Both the position numbers and the translations under genes were made by a program. Shown piece after piece: positions 42,912-53,302 of a stretch of 64,000 bases of DNA. Source of the DNA: Pseudoalteromonas luteoviolacea (GTDB lineage Bacteria > Pseudomonadota > Gammaproteobacteria > Enterobacterales > Alteromonadaceae); assembly GCF_000814765.1 (NCBI RefSeq), contig NZ_JWIC01000009.1, positions 124,001 to 188,000 on the forward strand, written 5' to 3'. Within the stretch, counting starts at the first letter, position 1. Each line of letters starts with the position of its first letter. Under the pieces are notes generated by a model that was not told the DNA's origin, ran no database searches, and saw only the letters and a list, made by a program, of their open reading frames with translations.

Positions 42912-44099
42912 ATGAAAACTAAGCCATTAGGGACTCCTTTTAGCGCAACAGCGTGTAAAGTGCTTTTTTGCGGTGGCGGTGAATTAGGCAAAGAAACCGT
43001 GATTGAATTTAAGCGATTAGGTGCAGAAGTGATTGTCTTAGATCGGTATGACAATGCGCCGGCTATGCAAGTTGCTGATAGAAGCTATACGTTGTCTATG
43101 CTAGATGGTCAGCGATTGGCAGAAATCATTCGTTCAGAACAACCCGATTACATTGTGCCAGAAATTGAAGCGATCGCCACGGACACCTTAGTTGAGCTTG
43201 AAACCGAGGGGTTTACTGTTGTACCAACGGCTAAAGCAACACAGCTCACTATGAACCGCGAGGGGATCCGCCGATTAGCTGCTGAAGAATTAAAGATACC
43301 CACTTCACCTTATCAATTTGTTGATAGTCTCGACGGTTTTCGTGCGGCCATTGACCACATTGGTATGCCATGTGTCGTGAAGCCGATTATGAGCTCATCG
43401 GGTAAAGGACAAAGCGTGGTAAAAACACTGGGTGATATTGAGTCCGCGTGGGAATATGCACAGCAAGGTGGTCGCGCAGGACAAGGCCGAGTGATTGTAG
43501 AGGGCTTTGTTGATTTTGATTATGAGATCACTTTATTGACTATACGCCATGCTCAAGGTACCAGCTTTTGTTCGCCAATCGGGCATGTACAAGCTGGTGG
43601 AGATTATCAGCAAAGTTGGCAGCCGCAAGCGATGAGTGATCTTGCTTTGTCATGCAGCAAAGAGATTGCCAGTAAAATTACCGAAGCACTGGGTGGTCGA
43701 GGGTTGTTTGGTGTTGAGCTTTTTATCAAAGGAGATGAGGTCTATTTTAGCGAAGTATCACCGCGTCCACATGATACTGGCATGGTGACCTTGATTTCCC
43801 AAGACTTGAGTGAGTTTGCATTGCATGCGCGTGCAGTGCTTGGTTTGCCAATTCCTGTAATTCACTTCCATGGTCCTTCGGCGTCGAGTGTTATTCTTGT
43901 TGAAGGTGAGTCTGAACAGGTGCAGTTTGGTAACTTGAGTCAAGCATTGGCTGAAGCCAATACTGATCTACGCCTGTTTGGTAAACCACAAGTACAGGGG
44001 GTTAGACGTATGGGGGTTGCATTGGCACGAGATAACAGCGTGGACGAAGCCGTAGATAAAGCAAAGCGCGTAAGCGCAGCGGTTGAGTATACGATTTAA
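42912..44099 (+). CDS. purT: Formate-dependent phosphoribosylglycinamide formyltransferase
   Basis: A 395-aa ATP-grasp enzyme that adds formate to GAR in purine synthesis, as an alternative to PurN. KVLFCGGGELGKETVIEFKRLG is the N-terminal motif; VKPIMSSSGKGQSVV is the ATP loop; GRGLFGVELFIKGDEVYFSEVSPRPHDTGMVTL is characteristic. ATG 42912 lies after AGGAAA; an upstream in-frame TTG/GTG-like start is not needed. Confidence 0.95.
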   Translation: MKTKPLGTPFSATACKVLFCGGGELGKETVIEFKRLGAEVIVLDRYDNAPAMQVADRSYTLSMLDGQRLAEIIRSEQPDYIVPEIEAIATDTLVELETEGFTVVPTAKATQLTMNREGIRRLAAEELKIPTSPYQFVDSLDGFRAAIDHIGMPCVVKPIMSSSGKGQSVVKTLGDIESAWEYAQQGGRAGQGRVIVEGFVDFDYEITLLTIRHAQGTSFCSPIGHVQAGGDYQQSWQPQAMSDLALSCSKEIASKITEALGGRGLFGVELFIKGDEVYFSEVSPRPHDTGMVTLISQDLSEFALHARAVLGLPIPVIHFHGPSASSVILVEGESEQVQFGNLSQALAEANTDLRLFGKPQVQGVRRMGVALARDNSVDEAVDKAKRVSAAVEYTI

Positions 44100-44109
44100 C
44101 TGTGCGAAA

Positions 44110-44127
44110 TAGGGCCGTAAGGCCCTA
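44110..44127. terminator. Hairpin after purT
   Basis: TAGGGCC, GTAA, GGCCCTA; perfect 7-bp stem between two convergent genes but without a clear T run. Confidence 0.5.
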
Positions 44128-44147
44128 AGGTTTGCAGCAAAATAACC

Positions 44148-44834
44148 CTATAATTCAAAGTCGACGGCGTAACTTACATAGACTTTGAGATCGTCATCAG
44201 CATCAAGGTCCGTTTTAACTAGGCCGAATGTATAAGCGTCTTTACTCAAGCTGACACCATAGTCCATATAGCTGTCATCTTCTCCTGTCCACTCCATGAC
44301 GGTATCACCACTTGAGTTGCCGATATGTAAGCCCAGTTCGGCATCGGTGAAAACAGGGAAAACGGCACCGAGTTCAACATAGAGCATATCTTCTTCGGTG
44401 CTGCTATCCGATTGTGCATGCGTCAGATAACTTATTTTTAGACTGACATTACGCCAACCGAGTGCACCATAGACTTCACCAAAGTCGATATCACCTGCCG
44501 CGTCTGGGTAGGCATAGTGAATATAGCCAACATCATAACTCAGCGCATTCACTTCGCCACTAAAACCGAGGTAGAAGTCCAATTCATAGCTGGTGCTGGA
44601 GGTATCGCCAAAGTCAACGTTGGAGGCCCAAGTGCCGATATAAAAGCCAGAGTCTTGACTATAGTCAATGCCACCTGAAACGGCTGCGCCATCATCAGAT
44701 TGGGTAATGCCACGCCAAAAGTAATTTGAACTGGCTGCGGCATTGGCGGATACCGAGTGTTCACTGGCTGAAAAAGCGTGGGTAGAAAGGAGCACTGCAC
44801 ACGTACACAATAAGAGAGTTGCTTTGTTTGTCAT
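44148..44834 (-). CDS. TorF family putative porin
   Basis: A 228-aa outer-membrane beta-barrel. Signal peptide MTNKATLLLCTCAVLLSTHAFS, then alternating strands, starting with SANAAASSNYFWRGITQSDDGAAVSGGIDY, which is the start of the TIGR02001/TorF family. The C-terminus VYVSYAVDFEL ends in a strand. ATG 44834 follows AGGA and gives a normal signal peptide; a longer in-frame start at 44960 does not. Confidence 0.82.
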   Translation of the reverse strand: MTNKATLLLCTCAVLLSTHAFSASEHSVSANAAASSNYFWRGITQSDDGAAVSGGIDYSQDSGFYIGTWASNVDFGDTSSTSYELDFYLGFSGEVNALSYDVGYIHYAYPDAAGDIDFGEVYGALGWRNVSLKISYLTHAQSDSSTEEDMLYVELGAVFPVFTDAELGLHIGNSSGDTVMEWTGEDDSYMDYGVSLSKDAYTFGLVKTDLDADDDLKVYVSYAVDFEL

Positions 44835-45071
44835 AATGGTTCCTATATGGCACAGAATAAATCGTATTTTTAAAACGAATGTCCGCTGTAACAGGTCTAC
44901 GATAGACCCGGTCGCAGCAGTATTGAAGCAATCGCAAACTGCGCGCCAATTTAAGCGCATTGACTTGTTTTTAGTTTAGGTTATTGAAATGAAATGTAAT
45001 AAATTTTAGTGAGAATTAAGTTGTTGGGATGTGTATTGTAGAGGTGTGCACATCGATGGTGCGGATTATAT

Positions 45072-45098
45072 CAGCCTGCACCGATAGTATGCAGGCTG
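45072..45098. other. 9-bp hairpin downstream of the 388-aa gene
   Basis: CAGCCTGCA and TGCAGGCTG pair perfectly around a 9-base loop. No T run follows on either strand, so it may stabilise an mRNA end rather than terminate. Confidence 0.45.
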
Positions 45099-45110
45099 TG
45101 TGTTAAACCA

Positions 45111-46277
45111 TTAGCCAAATATGGTACGCATTAACTGAATGGTTTCATCTACGCTTCTGCCTTTTTCGACTTCGGCGATGATTGAGTCACGTTTAGCGCG
45201 AATGTGCTCAGGCATAGATTCATCACTAAGGGCTCTATCAACCAATGTTTCAGCAGATTCTTTGCTACGGCGTACAGATCGAGTACCAGAGGCACTTGAT
45301 GTGCGTTTTGGTTTGTGTAGTAGCTTGTAATAGTTTGACGAGATAGCGGTGTCTTCGTCGGCATAATAAAACAGAACAGGTAGAAGCGCCTTGATATCAG
45401 CCAGCTTGGCTTCAAGTTCATTGCTGCCACTGGCCATTGCAAACCAAGGCATTTTAGCAATTGCTTGTACTATGTCTTGCCAGTATCGCTCAAAGTCACG
45501 GTTGTTTAAGCGTGTGATCCCCAAAGCTTGGCAAAGGGCATCAAGGCGATTGTTGCTGATAGGCGTAAATACATCAGGACGGCGCATAGCAAGAAGGCGT
45601 GTCGCAGGTGCAAGGGTCGGTTTTTCATCACTGCCATTGAACGCGCTGAGAAATGCGATGGTAAAGCTTTGGTAGTGCTCTAGTGTGACTGGACCTTCAA
45701 GTGGAATGTGCGCTAATGCATCATCGAAAGCACCCGGTAGGTCAGCCAGCTGTTGATGGAACCCTTTGGCACTTTTTGTCGAGGCAAACCACTCGACGTC
45801 AAACTGATAAATGCTGGTATCATGTTTTGCGGTATGTTTACCGGCAAATGCCAGACGGTCCTCTACAATCATATCTTGTAGTCTACTGTCGCGCAGTGCA
45901 GCAATGTAGTCCATTAACTGCAATTGCTCGTCTAGCGCCAATACCTCACTGCGCTGAGCAATGAATTCGCTAATCACAGGCCAAGGTGCAATTCTAAGTG
46001 TTTTGACCTGCAAAAAGCTAATTGCTGATATCAGCATGTCTTGGAGTTTTTTTACGGTTGGTAGCTGGTGGTCATCCAGTAGGTCAAAATTGATTCGGTT
46101 TTTAGCTACATCAAGTAACTCATAACACCAACCCAGAAAGTCTTCTGGGTGATTCTCTACTTTAACTGCCATCAGATTGAGGCTGATCTCAGTAGATTGC
46201 TTTAAGATGTTTTGGTAAATCTGACTTTCTTGTTCTCCCAAAGCCATATTTGACGGTGAAATGAGCAACTTTTTCAT
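45111..46277 (-). CDS. Unrecognised 388-aa cytoplasmic protein
   Basis: I do not recognise this protein. It has no signal peptide or membrane span. The N-terminal part (about 1-150) looks helical with charged heptads. The middle (about 230-290) contains TRLLAMRRPDVFTPISNNRLDALCQALGI followed by FERYWQDIVQAI, a pattern reminiscent of a helix-hairpin or end-recognition domain but not assignable. The C-terminus (about 335-388) has a basic Ser/Arg stretch and then an acidic helix. ATG 46277 is chosen (MKKLLISPSN); an in-frame start at 46295 adds six residues. It is a single gene with long flanking gaps. Confidence 0.55.
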   Translation of the reverse strand: MKKLLISPSNMALGEQESQIYQNILKQSTEISLNLMAVKVENHPEDFLGWCYELLDVAKNRINFDLLDDHQLPTVKKLQDMLISAISFLQVKTLRIAPWPVISEFIAQRSEVLALDEQLQLMDYIAALRDSRLQDMIVEDRLAFAGKHTAKHDTSIYQFDVEWFASTKSAKGFHQQLADLPGAFDDALAHIPLEGPVTLEHYQSFTIAFLSAFNGSDEKPTLAPATRLLAMRRPDVFTPISNNRLDALCQALGITRLNNRDFERYWQDIVQAIAKMPWFAMASGSNELEAKLADIKALLPVLFYYADEDTAISSNYYKLLHKPKRTSSASGTRSVRRSKESAETLVDRALSDESMPEHIRAKRDSIIAEVEKGRSVDETIQLMRTIFG

Positions 46278-46718
46278 GCTGCGTGAGTACTCCAAGGTTA
46301 GGTTGAAATCTAGACTATTCAGTTTAGCGAACGTAACGTTAAACTGGCAAGGGCGAGGATCATACCGAGTTCTAGCACAGTTGCAATGTGGTTTTTGTGT
46401 CTTTTTTATTCTTTAATTTGAAACATGTTTTTTATTGCATGTATTTAGTGAAGTAGAGTGTCTTGTCTGTAATAGTATTTTAAGTTTTTTACGATCTTTA
46501 AATCTTGATTCACCCTTCTCAAGTGAGCGATTAAATATTTATTTAGCCATTAATAACAATGGGTTGAGTTTAAAACCCTGCGTATAAAAAGACGCTTAAT
46601 AATATGACATAGCATTTTTTTAGTGTGAAATACAGTTTTACCACTGTGCGGCTTTGTGGTTTTTTATCGGCCTCGCTATCATAATGCATAGATAATTATT
46701 TCTCTGGAAGGATGATCG
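46278..46718. other. 441-bp AT-rich promoter region upstream of asmA
   Basis: No gene. It holds the divergent starts of the 388-aa gene and asmA. A strongly AT-rich stretch (about 46400-46680) is likely to carry promoters; CTCTGGAAGGATGATCG near 46700 is the asmA ribosome site. Confidence 0.5.
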
Positions 46719-48668
46719 ATGAAGGCGATATTAAAAGGTGTAGTAGGTTTATTGTTATTAGTTGTGGTGTTGATAATCGTTGCACCCATGCTGATCCCTA
46801 CAGAAACGATTGTGTCACAGATCACGTCTCAGGTTGAGAAAACCACAGGCAGAAAGTTGACGATAGCTGGTGATAGCGAGTTATCCATCTTGCCAGAGCT
46901 GAATATCAAGCTTAACCAAGTGGCTTTTGACAATATGCCAACAGGCAGTGCGCCACATATGTTGGAAATGGAGCAATTAGCTGTACATATTCCATGGGGG
47001 TCTTTGTTCTCTGGTGATTTTAAGCTAGAGCGCTTTGTTATTCAAAACCCCAAGATATTGTTGGAAGTGGACGCAACAGGCAAGCCAAATTGGCAGTTAT
47101 TTGACGCAACATCGACATCAGCAAGTACATCAACGAATGACACAAGCTCAGGTCCTGTCACCTTACCTGATGGATTTGATATTGCTTTAGGTGAAGTGGC
47201 AATTTATGGCGGGTCACTCATTTATGTAGATAATCAAGGCGGCACAAAGGAAGAACTGAATGATTTATCATTGAGTATAGTCCTTCCTTCATTATATCAA
47301 TCACTTTCAGTGCAAGGCCAAGTTACTTTTCAAGATCAGCGCTTTGACCTTGAATTAAGCGTAGATACGCCAGCTAAGGCAATTCAAAGTGAAGACTTCA
47401 AATTTACTAAAAAGCTTCGTAATGAGTTGGTAAATATCGATTTTAATGGCAGCGTACTCAAGCAAGGTCAGCTGTTCGAAGGCGCGCTTTCGCTGTCGGG
47501 CAGTTCAGTGAAATCGTTAGCTGCATGGCAAAAGGTTGACTTGAATGCCAAAGACAATGCCTTTAACCAGTTTGAAATCACAGGAGACATGTCATTTGCG
47601 GACAATGTGTTTAACCTCAAGCAGTTCACTGCTGCGTTAGATGAGTTGGCCATAAAGGGTCGTGCACAAGTGAACTTAGCCCAGAGATTATCGGCCACTG
47701 CAGATGTCGACTTGGGGATGCTTGACTTAAACCCTTATTTGCCCGAACCCGCTGCTGTGCCTGAAAAAACGCCAGAGCCAAAAGAAGACACGCCAGCGCA
47801 GCCAATTGTATGGGATGATACTGAAATTGACTTGTCCGCTTTAAATGCATTAGATGCGGATATCGTGGTGCGCTCAACCGGGTTAAAAGCGCGCAAAGTT
47901 ACTTTAGGCAAAAACCAGTTGTCAGTGAAGTTAAATGGCGGCAAAGCCATAGTGTCATTGGATAGCTTTAATGCTTATGAAGGAACCGGTAAAGGGAAGA
48001 TAGAAATCAATGGGGCCAAACAGCCGTATCAGATTAAAACAAACTTTGCGCTTAATGGCATTAATGCTGAGCCATTGCTCACCGATGCCATCGACTTTGA
48101 TAAAGTACTGGGTAAAGGCAGCATTAAATGGCAGTTAACTACTCAAGGCGTGAGCCAAAAGCAGTTTGTCTCTGCGCTTGGTGGACAATTGGCATTTGAG
48201 TTTAAGGATGGGGGCGTAAAAGGGGCCAACTTAGCTGAAATGGTGAGAAAAGGCCAAGACATGCTCAAAGGTAATTTCTCTGGGTTGTCTGAAGGCATTA
48301 ATGCAGAGTTTGACCCACAGCAGAAAACCGACTTCTCAGCACTCACGGGGAGCTTTAAGTTTAATAAAGGCGTTGGGACGAATACTGATTTATTACTGGC
48401 TAGCCCACTTATTCGTGTGACCGGCTCGGGCGATGTTGATTTGCCCAAGACGTTTGTTGATTATCGTTTGGTAACGGGGATTGTCGACACCATTGAAGGG
48501 CAAAGTAGTCGTGATACAAGTACAGGCTTTAAAGTGCCTGTAAGGATCAAAGGCCCATTTCATAAAGTGGAAACGAACTTAGACTTAAGCAGTGCGGCTA
48601 AAGACAAAGCCAAAGACACTATCAAAGATAAACTTAAAGACAAATTCAAAGGTTTATTTGGCGGCTAG
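46719..48668 (+). CDS. AsmA family protein
   Basis: A 649-aa envelope protein. One N-terminal membrane anchor (about 5-26), then a large periplasmic domain starting TETIVSQITSQVEKTTGRKLTIAGDSEL, the AsmA opening; the bridge-like repeated beta grooves follow. The C-terminal half (TDLLLASPLIRVTGSGDVDLPKTFVDYRL) is the conserved AsmA end, and a basic Lys/Asp tail (KDKAKDTIKDKLKDKFK) finishes it. The family is implicated in phospholipid transport to the outer membrane. It stands alone with a strong hairpin after it. Confidence 0.9.
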   Translation: MKAILKGVVGLLLLVVVLIIVAPMLIPTETIVSQITSQVEKTTGRKLTIAGDSELSILPELNIKLNQVAFDNMPTGSAPHMLEMEQLAVHIPWGSLFSGDFKLERFVIQNPKILLEVDATGKPNWQLFDATSTSASTSTNDTSSGPVTLPDGFDIALGEVAIYGGSLIYVDNQGGTKEELNDLSLSIVLPSLYQSLSVQGQVTFQDQRFDLELSVDTPAKAIQSEDFKFTKKLRNELVNIDFNGSVLKQGQLFEGALSLSGSSVKSLAAWQKVDLNAKDNAFNQFEITGDMSFADNVFNLKQFTAALDELAIKGRAQVNLAQRLSATADVDLGMLDLNPYLPEPAAVPEKTPEPKEDTPAQPIVWDDTEIDLSALNALDADIVVRSTGLKARKVTLGKNQLSVKLNGGKAIVSLDSFNAYEGTGKGKIEINGAKQPYQIKTNFALNGINAEPLLTDAIDFDKVLGKGSIKWQLTTQGVSQKQFVSALGGQLAFEFKDGGVKGANLAEMVRKGQDMLKGNFSGLSEGINAEFDPQQKTDFSALTGSFKFNKGVGTNTDLLLASPLIRVTGSGDVDLPKTFVDYRLVTGIVDTIEGQSSRDTSTGFKVPVRIKGPFHKVETNLDLSSAAKDKAKDTIKDKLKDKFKGLFGG

Positions 48669-48678
48669 ATTTCATCCG

Positions 48679-48709
48679 GGTGCAGATTACGTTGACCGTA
48701 ATATGCACC
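48679..48709 (+). terminator. Hairpin after asmA
   Basis: GGTGCA-G-ATTACG and CGTAAT-A-TGCACC pair around a short loop. A TT-ATT tail follows; probable terminator. Confidence 0.65.
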
Positions 48710-49131
48710 TTATTACAGCTGTTCATCACGCATGAGAAACAGGTCATTAACTGCATATTGTTGGGTAAACCTGTAATGTGCCCAGCCCCTTCCTCCCGCG
48801 TAGATCTTGAAAGTTGGCTTGTAAACCCTCCTTTAGTATAAGTTTATTGTTGCTTATTTTGCATGGTCGGTTCTTTGTAAGGGAGCTAAGTGCCCGTTTT
48901 TAAGTATTAAAAGCCAAAGCGCATTTCTTTATTGTAAATAGTGCCGTGTACATGTGATATTTTTGATTGAAAAATATACACTGGTCGTTTAATTCTATTA
49001 GCTATATTCCCAATATAGAGAATTGTAAACATCATGCTCATTGCTCAGGACTTTTTAAACTTTTTTGATTTACAGGGTAGACAAAAAGAGATGCACAAGA
49101 TGGTTCGGACTGTGATTGTCGAGCGTGCGTT
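48710..49131. other. 422-bp non-coding gap
   Basis: No gene or clear element seen. AT-rich stretch at 48960-49090 could hold the ABC gene promoter. Confidence 0.4.
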
Positions 49132-49899
49132 ATGAAAGTGATACAAGTCGAGCGTGTCAGTAAAACTTATCAGTATTACAGAAAGCCACAGGGTCTTTCA
49201 GCTTCCTTAAAAAGTCTTTTTCAGCGAGAAATTTCATACACAGAAGCCATTAAAGACATGTCATTTGAGATCGAGCGTGGGCAAGTTGTTGCTGTCGTTG
49301 GTGAAGCTGGAGCGGGGAAGACGACGACAATGAAGATGTTATCTGGCACTGAGTTACCGACGCACGGGAGAATTAAAGTATTCGGGGATACACCCTGTGC
49401 GCAGACAGCAGCATTTAAAAAGCGTTGTGCTTTTTTGACAAAGGAGGGTTTTCAGCTTTGGCCAGATCTACCTGCCATTGACAGCTTTAATTTATGTCAG
49501 TGTATTTATGAGATCCCGCTGCCTAAATATCGTCAAAGATTGAATTATTTGTCAGAGTTTCTGCATGTTTCACATTTATTAGATATTCAAGTACGACGTC
49601 TGTCTGGTGCTGAGCGCATCAAAATGGAGTTAATAGCGGCTTTATTGCATGGTCCAGAGATACTATTTTTAGACGAGCCGACACTGGGATTGGATTTTTT
49701 ATCACAGCGCGCAGTTATACGATGTTTAAAATCATTGGCCAAAGCTGATCAACTGACGGTTTTGGTATCAAGTGATACCGTAGATGAGATTTCGATGTTG
49801 TGTGAGCGAGTTTTGGTTATTAAAAGCGGGCGTTTGGTATGTGATGATGACATTGAATTAGCAAAACAAGCATTAGGAGGTGCTGTAGAAGTGATATAA
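49132..49899 (+). CDS. Orphan ABC transporter ATPase (ABC-2 export type)
   Basis: A 255-aa ATPase. Walker A GEAGAGKTT (near 58), signature RLSGAERIK (one change from LSGGQ), Walker B EILFLDEPTLGLDF, and the switch region TVLVSSDTVDE. The opening KTYQYYRKPQGLSASLKSLFQRE resembles the ATPases of ABC-2-type drug or viologen exporters. No permease lies on either side; the next 537 bp are non-coding. It would need a permease elsewhere, or is a relic. Confidence 0.8.
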   Translation: MKVIQVERVSKTYQYYRKPQGLSASLKSLFQREISYTEAIKDMSFEIERGQVVAVVGEAGAGKTTTMKMLSGTELPTHGRIKVFGDTPCAQTAAFKKRCAFLTKEGFQLWPDLPAIDSFNLCQCIYEIPLPKYRQRLNYLSEFLHVSHLLDIQVRRLSGAERIKMELIAALLHGPEILFLDEPTLGLDFLSQRAVIRCLKSLAKADQLTVLVSSDTVDEISMLCERVLVIKSGRLVCDDDIELAKQALGGAVEVI

Positions 49900-50436
49900 A
49901 CGAAGTATCGAGGTGATAAATGCATGAACAATGAAAAAAAGTCATGTTAATACTCTCACTATGCTGATCGATTTATTTGCTGTGCCCACTGTTGGCTGTT
50001 AAATAAAGCTTTAGAAAATACTCCTCACGCGGCTGATAGCTTGATCCTGCCATCAAACTGTCATTCAAAATCAAAGAGAGTGCGTAACTCATCATAGTAT
50101 TTATAAATTATCATCAATGAATACCTGATGGAGATCCGATTTACATCTTCGTAATCATTTTGTTTGCCAGATGATATCTACTTTGTGGTGTCAGCAGATT
50201 GAAAGGCCATCGAACCCCGTGTTAAAGCCTAGCGTTATCAGTGCTGAGTTACTGTGTCGAATACAATTATCCTAAAAACGTTTACGAACTGCGCTGTTGT
50301 TATTAATTAAATTATTCCTTGCTGTATGAATGTTTCGAAATTGAATCGAGTGTACAAAAGCTCTAGATTGAGATGTTTTAGCTAATTTTTAACCAATTTA
50401 ATGTTTTAATTAAAATGAAAAAGCAGGAATGGATAT
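49900..50436. other. 537-bp gap where a permease would be expected
   Basis: No intact gene. A 23-codon frame, ATG 49931 to TAA 50000-50002 (starting KKSHVNTL), is just after the ATPase and could be the stub of a lost partner. The rest is AT-rich and probably carries the hexosaminidase promoter. Confidence 0.4.
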
Positions 50437-53091
50437 ATGCATGTAAATAAAAAAGCATTAACGGAACGTATTTTGGCTTTGCTATTGCCGACAATGGCCC
50501 TGACCAGCCCTGTCTGGGCACTCGATACAATTAATCAGCAACAGTTAAATCAACTCGCTGATACGCTCGATGTAAAATATCGACTATTAAGTAATATGCC
50601 AGAGCAATGCCCAGGGTCAACGGCTGAGTTTTGCTATCACGCACAAATTGAAATCACGAGTCCATTTACAGCCAGTGTGGATGGCTGGAAAATTTTATAT
50701 AGTCAAGTGTACCCAGCCACGCAAAGTAAAAGTGAGCAACTGACACTGCGTCATTTTAATGGGGACTTGAATCACATTGCGCCAAGTAGCAGCTTCACGG
50801 GCTTCGAAGCTGGGAAGAGTCAAGTGATTGAATTCTGGGTTGCTAGTTCATTGCTTAATGAAGGCGAGTTAATGCCAAATTATATACTCACCGCGCAAGG
50901 GTTAGAACCCAAGGTCATTAAGAGCACACAATCTTATATTGAACCAGACACAGGGCTTGAAATAAAGCCATACGCAGCCGTGAGTGCGAAAAACAGCGTG
51001 ATGCAATCTCATGCAGATGATCACTATATCAAATACTCTTCAGCAGCCTTGTTCGATAAATATGCTGTACAAAATTATGAATTGGACTCAGTGACACACG
51101 CGATTGTACCCACGCCGGAATCCGTGGAAGTATTTCGCCAAGATAACCCGCTTAACTTGCAAAAAGGCATTCAGTTGAAGCTCTCTGGGCTTGAGTATGG
51201 AGATGTTGCCGCCGCATTACAGCGTTTAGACGCTTTGGGTGTTAAGCAAACACATAACGGCATTGCCGTGCATATCACGGTAAGGGGTGAGCGTAAGAGT
51301 CATGCAGGCGCTTACCAACTGAGCACCCGAGAAGGAAAAATTCAGATCCAAGCACAAGATAATGCAGGTGCTTACTATGGGTTACAGTCTTTGGCGAGTT
51401 TGTTATCACTAGACACTATGCAGGTACCAGCGGTAACGGTGATTGATAAGCCTCGGTATAGTTATCGAGGTTTGCATTTGGATGTAGCGCGTAATTTTCG
51501 TTCCAAAGCGTTTGTATTGCGCTTACTCAGTAAAATGTCAGCGTATAAACTAAACAAATTGCATTTTCATTTAGCAGATGACGAAGGGTGGCGCATTGAA
51601 ATTCCGGGTTTACCCGAATTGACAGAGTTATCATCTCATCGCTGTATAGATTTAGATGATAAGCATTGTTTGCAGCCTCAATTAGGCTCGGCAATTAATA
51701 CTGGCAGGGATGGTTATTACTCTATTGCGGATTATCAAGAAATTTTGAATTTTGCAAAGCAACATCACATTGAAATTATTCCGTCATTAGATATGCCTGG
51801 CCACTCTCGTGCTGCGGTAAAAGCCATGGAGAAACGGTTTTATACGCTGACCAAGCAAGGCAAACATGATGCTGCACGACAGTATCTGTTGAGTGACCCG
51901 TTAGACGCCACAGAATACCGCTCAATTCAGCACTATAATGACAACACATTAAATGTGTGTATGGAGTCAACTTATGCATTTGTTGATAAGGTGATTTCCG
52001 AAGTGGCTGCACAGCATAAAAAAGCGGGCTCACCGCTGAATATTTATCATATCGGTGCAGATGAAACTGCGGGGGCATGGGTCGAGTCTCCGGCTTGTAA
52101 AAAGTTTATTGCGGACAAGTCGAATGACGTACATGAAGTTGAGGAACTAACAGGCTACTTTATCGAGCGTGTTGCAACTATGATTGCCGCAAAGGGCATT
52201 GAAGTGGCTGGTTGGAATGATGGCCTTTCTGAAACGAGGCAGGATAAGATGCCACGTAAAGTTGCATCATATGTATGGGCAACTTTGCCTCAAAATGCAC
52301 ATAAAGTCGTGAGTGCGCATGCTAGACGAGGGTGGGATATTATATTGTCTACCCCTGATGTGACTTATTTAGATTTTCCCTATGAGTTAGATCCAAAAGA
52401 GAGTGGCTATAAATGGGGGGCGAGAAGAACGAACAGTAAAACCATTTTTGAATTCATGCCAGATAATTTGCCTGCCAATGCAGAAATTAAAAAAGATACC
52501 ATAGGAAGACATTACATTGCAGATGATCGTACGCAAGTGGATGGAAATGGTAAATTTACTCATCAGCCGCTACCTGCAGGATTTCGTGTGACAGGGATCC
52601 AAGGCCACCTTTGGTCTGAAGTCGTTCGCAAGGACCACTTAGCAGAATACATGCTATTTCCCCGTTTGTTGGCATTGGCTGAGAAAGCATGGCACCGCGC
52701 ACAGTGGGAGGTGCCGTACAATTATGCAGGTGAAAAGTATGACCATACAACTGGCTTTTTTACTACAGACATGCGCAAGCAACGCGATCAGCAATGGCAA
52801 GACTTCATTCATGCTGTGGGCTACAAAGAGCTCGAAAAGTTCGATCGCCTTGGCGTGTTTTATCGGATCCCTAATGTGGTGAGTAAAGTCATTGATAAAA
52901 AATTACATGCTTCGACGATTATTCCGGGGTTACCGATCCAATATCGGATTAATCAAGGGGAATGGCAAGAATATGTTAATCCAGTGCGATTATCACAAGG
53001 AGGAAACATTGAATTGCGAGCATTGTCGCCAGACCGTCGTCGACCGGGACGAATTGAACTGGCTGACTTAACCGGGACCGCGCGACTCTAG
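50437..53091 (+). CDS. Beta-N-acetylhexosaminidase (GH20, chitobiase type)
   Basis: An 884-aa exported glycosidase. Signal peptide about 1-29, an N-terminal carbohydrate-binding-like domain (about 35-180), the GH20b domain, and the GH20 barrel with the catalytic Asp-Glu pair in IYHIGADETAGAW, plus HFHLADDEGWRIEI and DMPGHSRAAVKAM. A C-terminal domain (about 790-884) completes the Chb/chitobiase layout. It splits chitobiose and related GlcNAc ends in periplasm or outside. The polysaccharide deacetylase next to it suggests shared chitin use. Confidence 0.92.
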   Translation: MHVNKKALTERILALLLPTMALTSPVWALDTINQQQLNQLADTLDVKYRLLSNMPEQCPGSTAEFCYHAQIEITSPFTASVDGWKILYSQVYPATQSKSEQLTLRHFNGDLNHIAPSSSFTGFEAGKSQVIEFWVASSLLNEGELMPNYILTAQGLEPKVIKSTQSYIEPDTGLEIKPYAAVSAKNSVMQSHADDHYIKYSSAALFDKYAVQNYELDSVTHAIVPTPESVEVFRQDNPLNLQKGIQLKLSGLEYGDVAAALQRLDALGVKQTHNGIAVHITVRGERKSHAGAYQLSTREGKIQIQAQDNAGAYYGLQSLASLLSLDTMQVPAVTVIDKPRYSYRGLHLDVARNFRSKAFVLRLLSKMSAYKLNKLHFHLADDEGWRIEIPGLPELTELSSHRCIDLDDKHCLQPQLGSAINTGRDGYYSIADYQEILNFAKQHHIEIIPSLDMPGHSRAAVKAMEKRFYTLTKQGKHDAARQYLLSDPLDATEYRSIQHYNDNTLNVCMESTYAFVDKVISEVAAQHKKAGSPLNIYHIGADETAGAWVESPACKKFIADKSNDVHEVEELTGYFIERVATMIAAKGIEVAGWNDGLSETRQDKMPRKVASYVWATLPQNAHKVVSAHARRGWDIILSTPDVTYLDFPYELDPKESGYKWGARRTNSKTIFEFMPDNLPANAEIKKDTIGRHYIADDRTQVDGNGKFTHQPLPAGFRVTGIQGHLWSEVVRKDHLAEYMLFPRLLALAEKAWHRAQWEVPYNYAGEKYDHTTGFFTTDMRKQRDQQWQDFIHAVGYKELEKFDRLGVFYRIPNVVSKVIDKKLHASTIIPGLPIQYRINQGEWQEYVNPVRLSQGGNIELRALSPDRRRPGRIELADLTGTARL

Positions 53092-53302
53092 GTAGCCTTG
53101 AGGTTGATAGGTTAAGTTGCTCATTAATTATTGCAGTAGTGACTAGCCGATTGGCAAGAGGTTCAGTAAAAGTATATATATTAGTGGTTTATGCTTGTTA
53201 AATAGAAAATAAGAATACCTTCATTGTTTCTTCATGGTGGATAGTGCGCGGACTACGCACACTATCCAGCGAGAGAATTGAATCAAGTGAGATGGAGATA
53301 AT

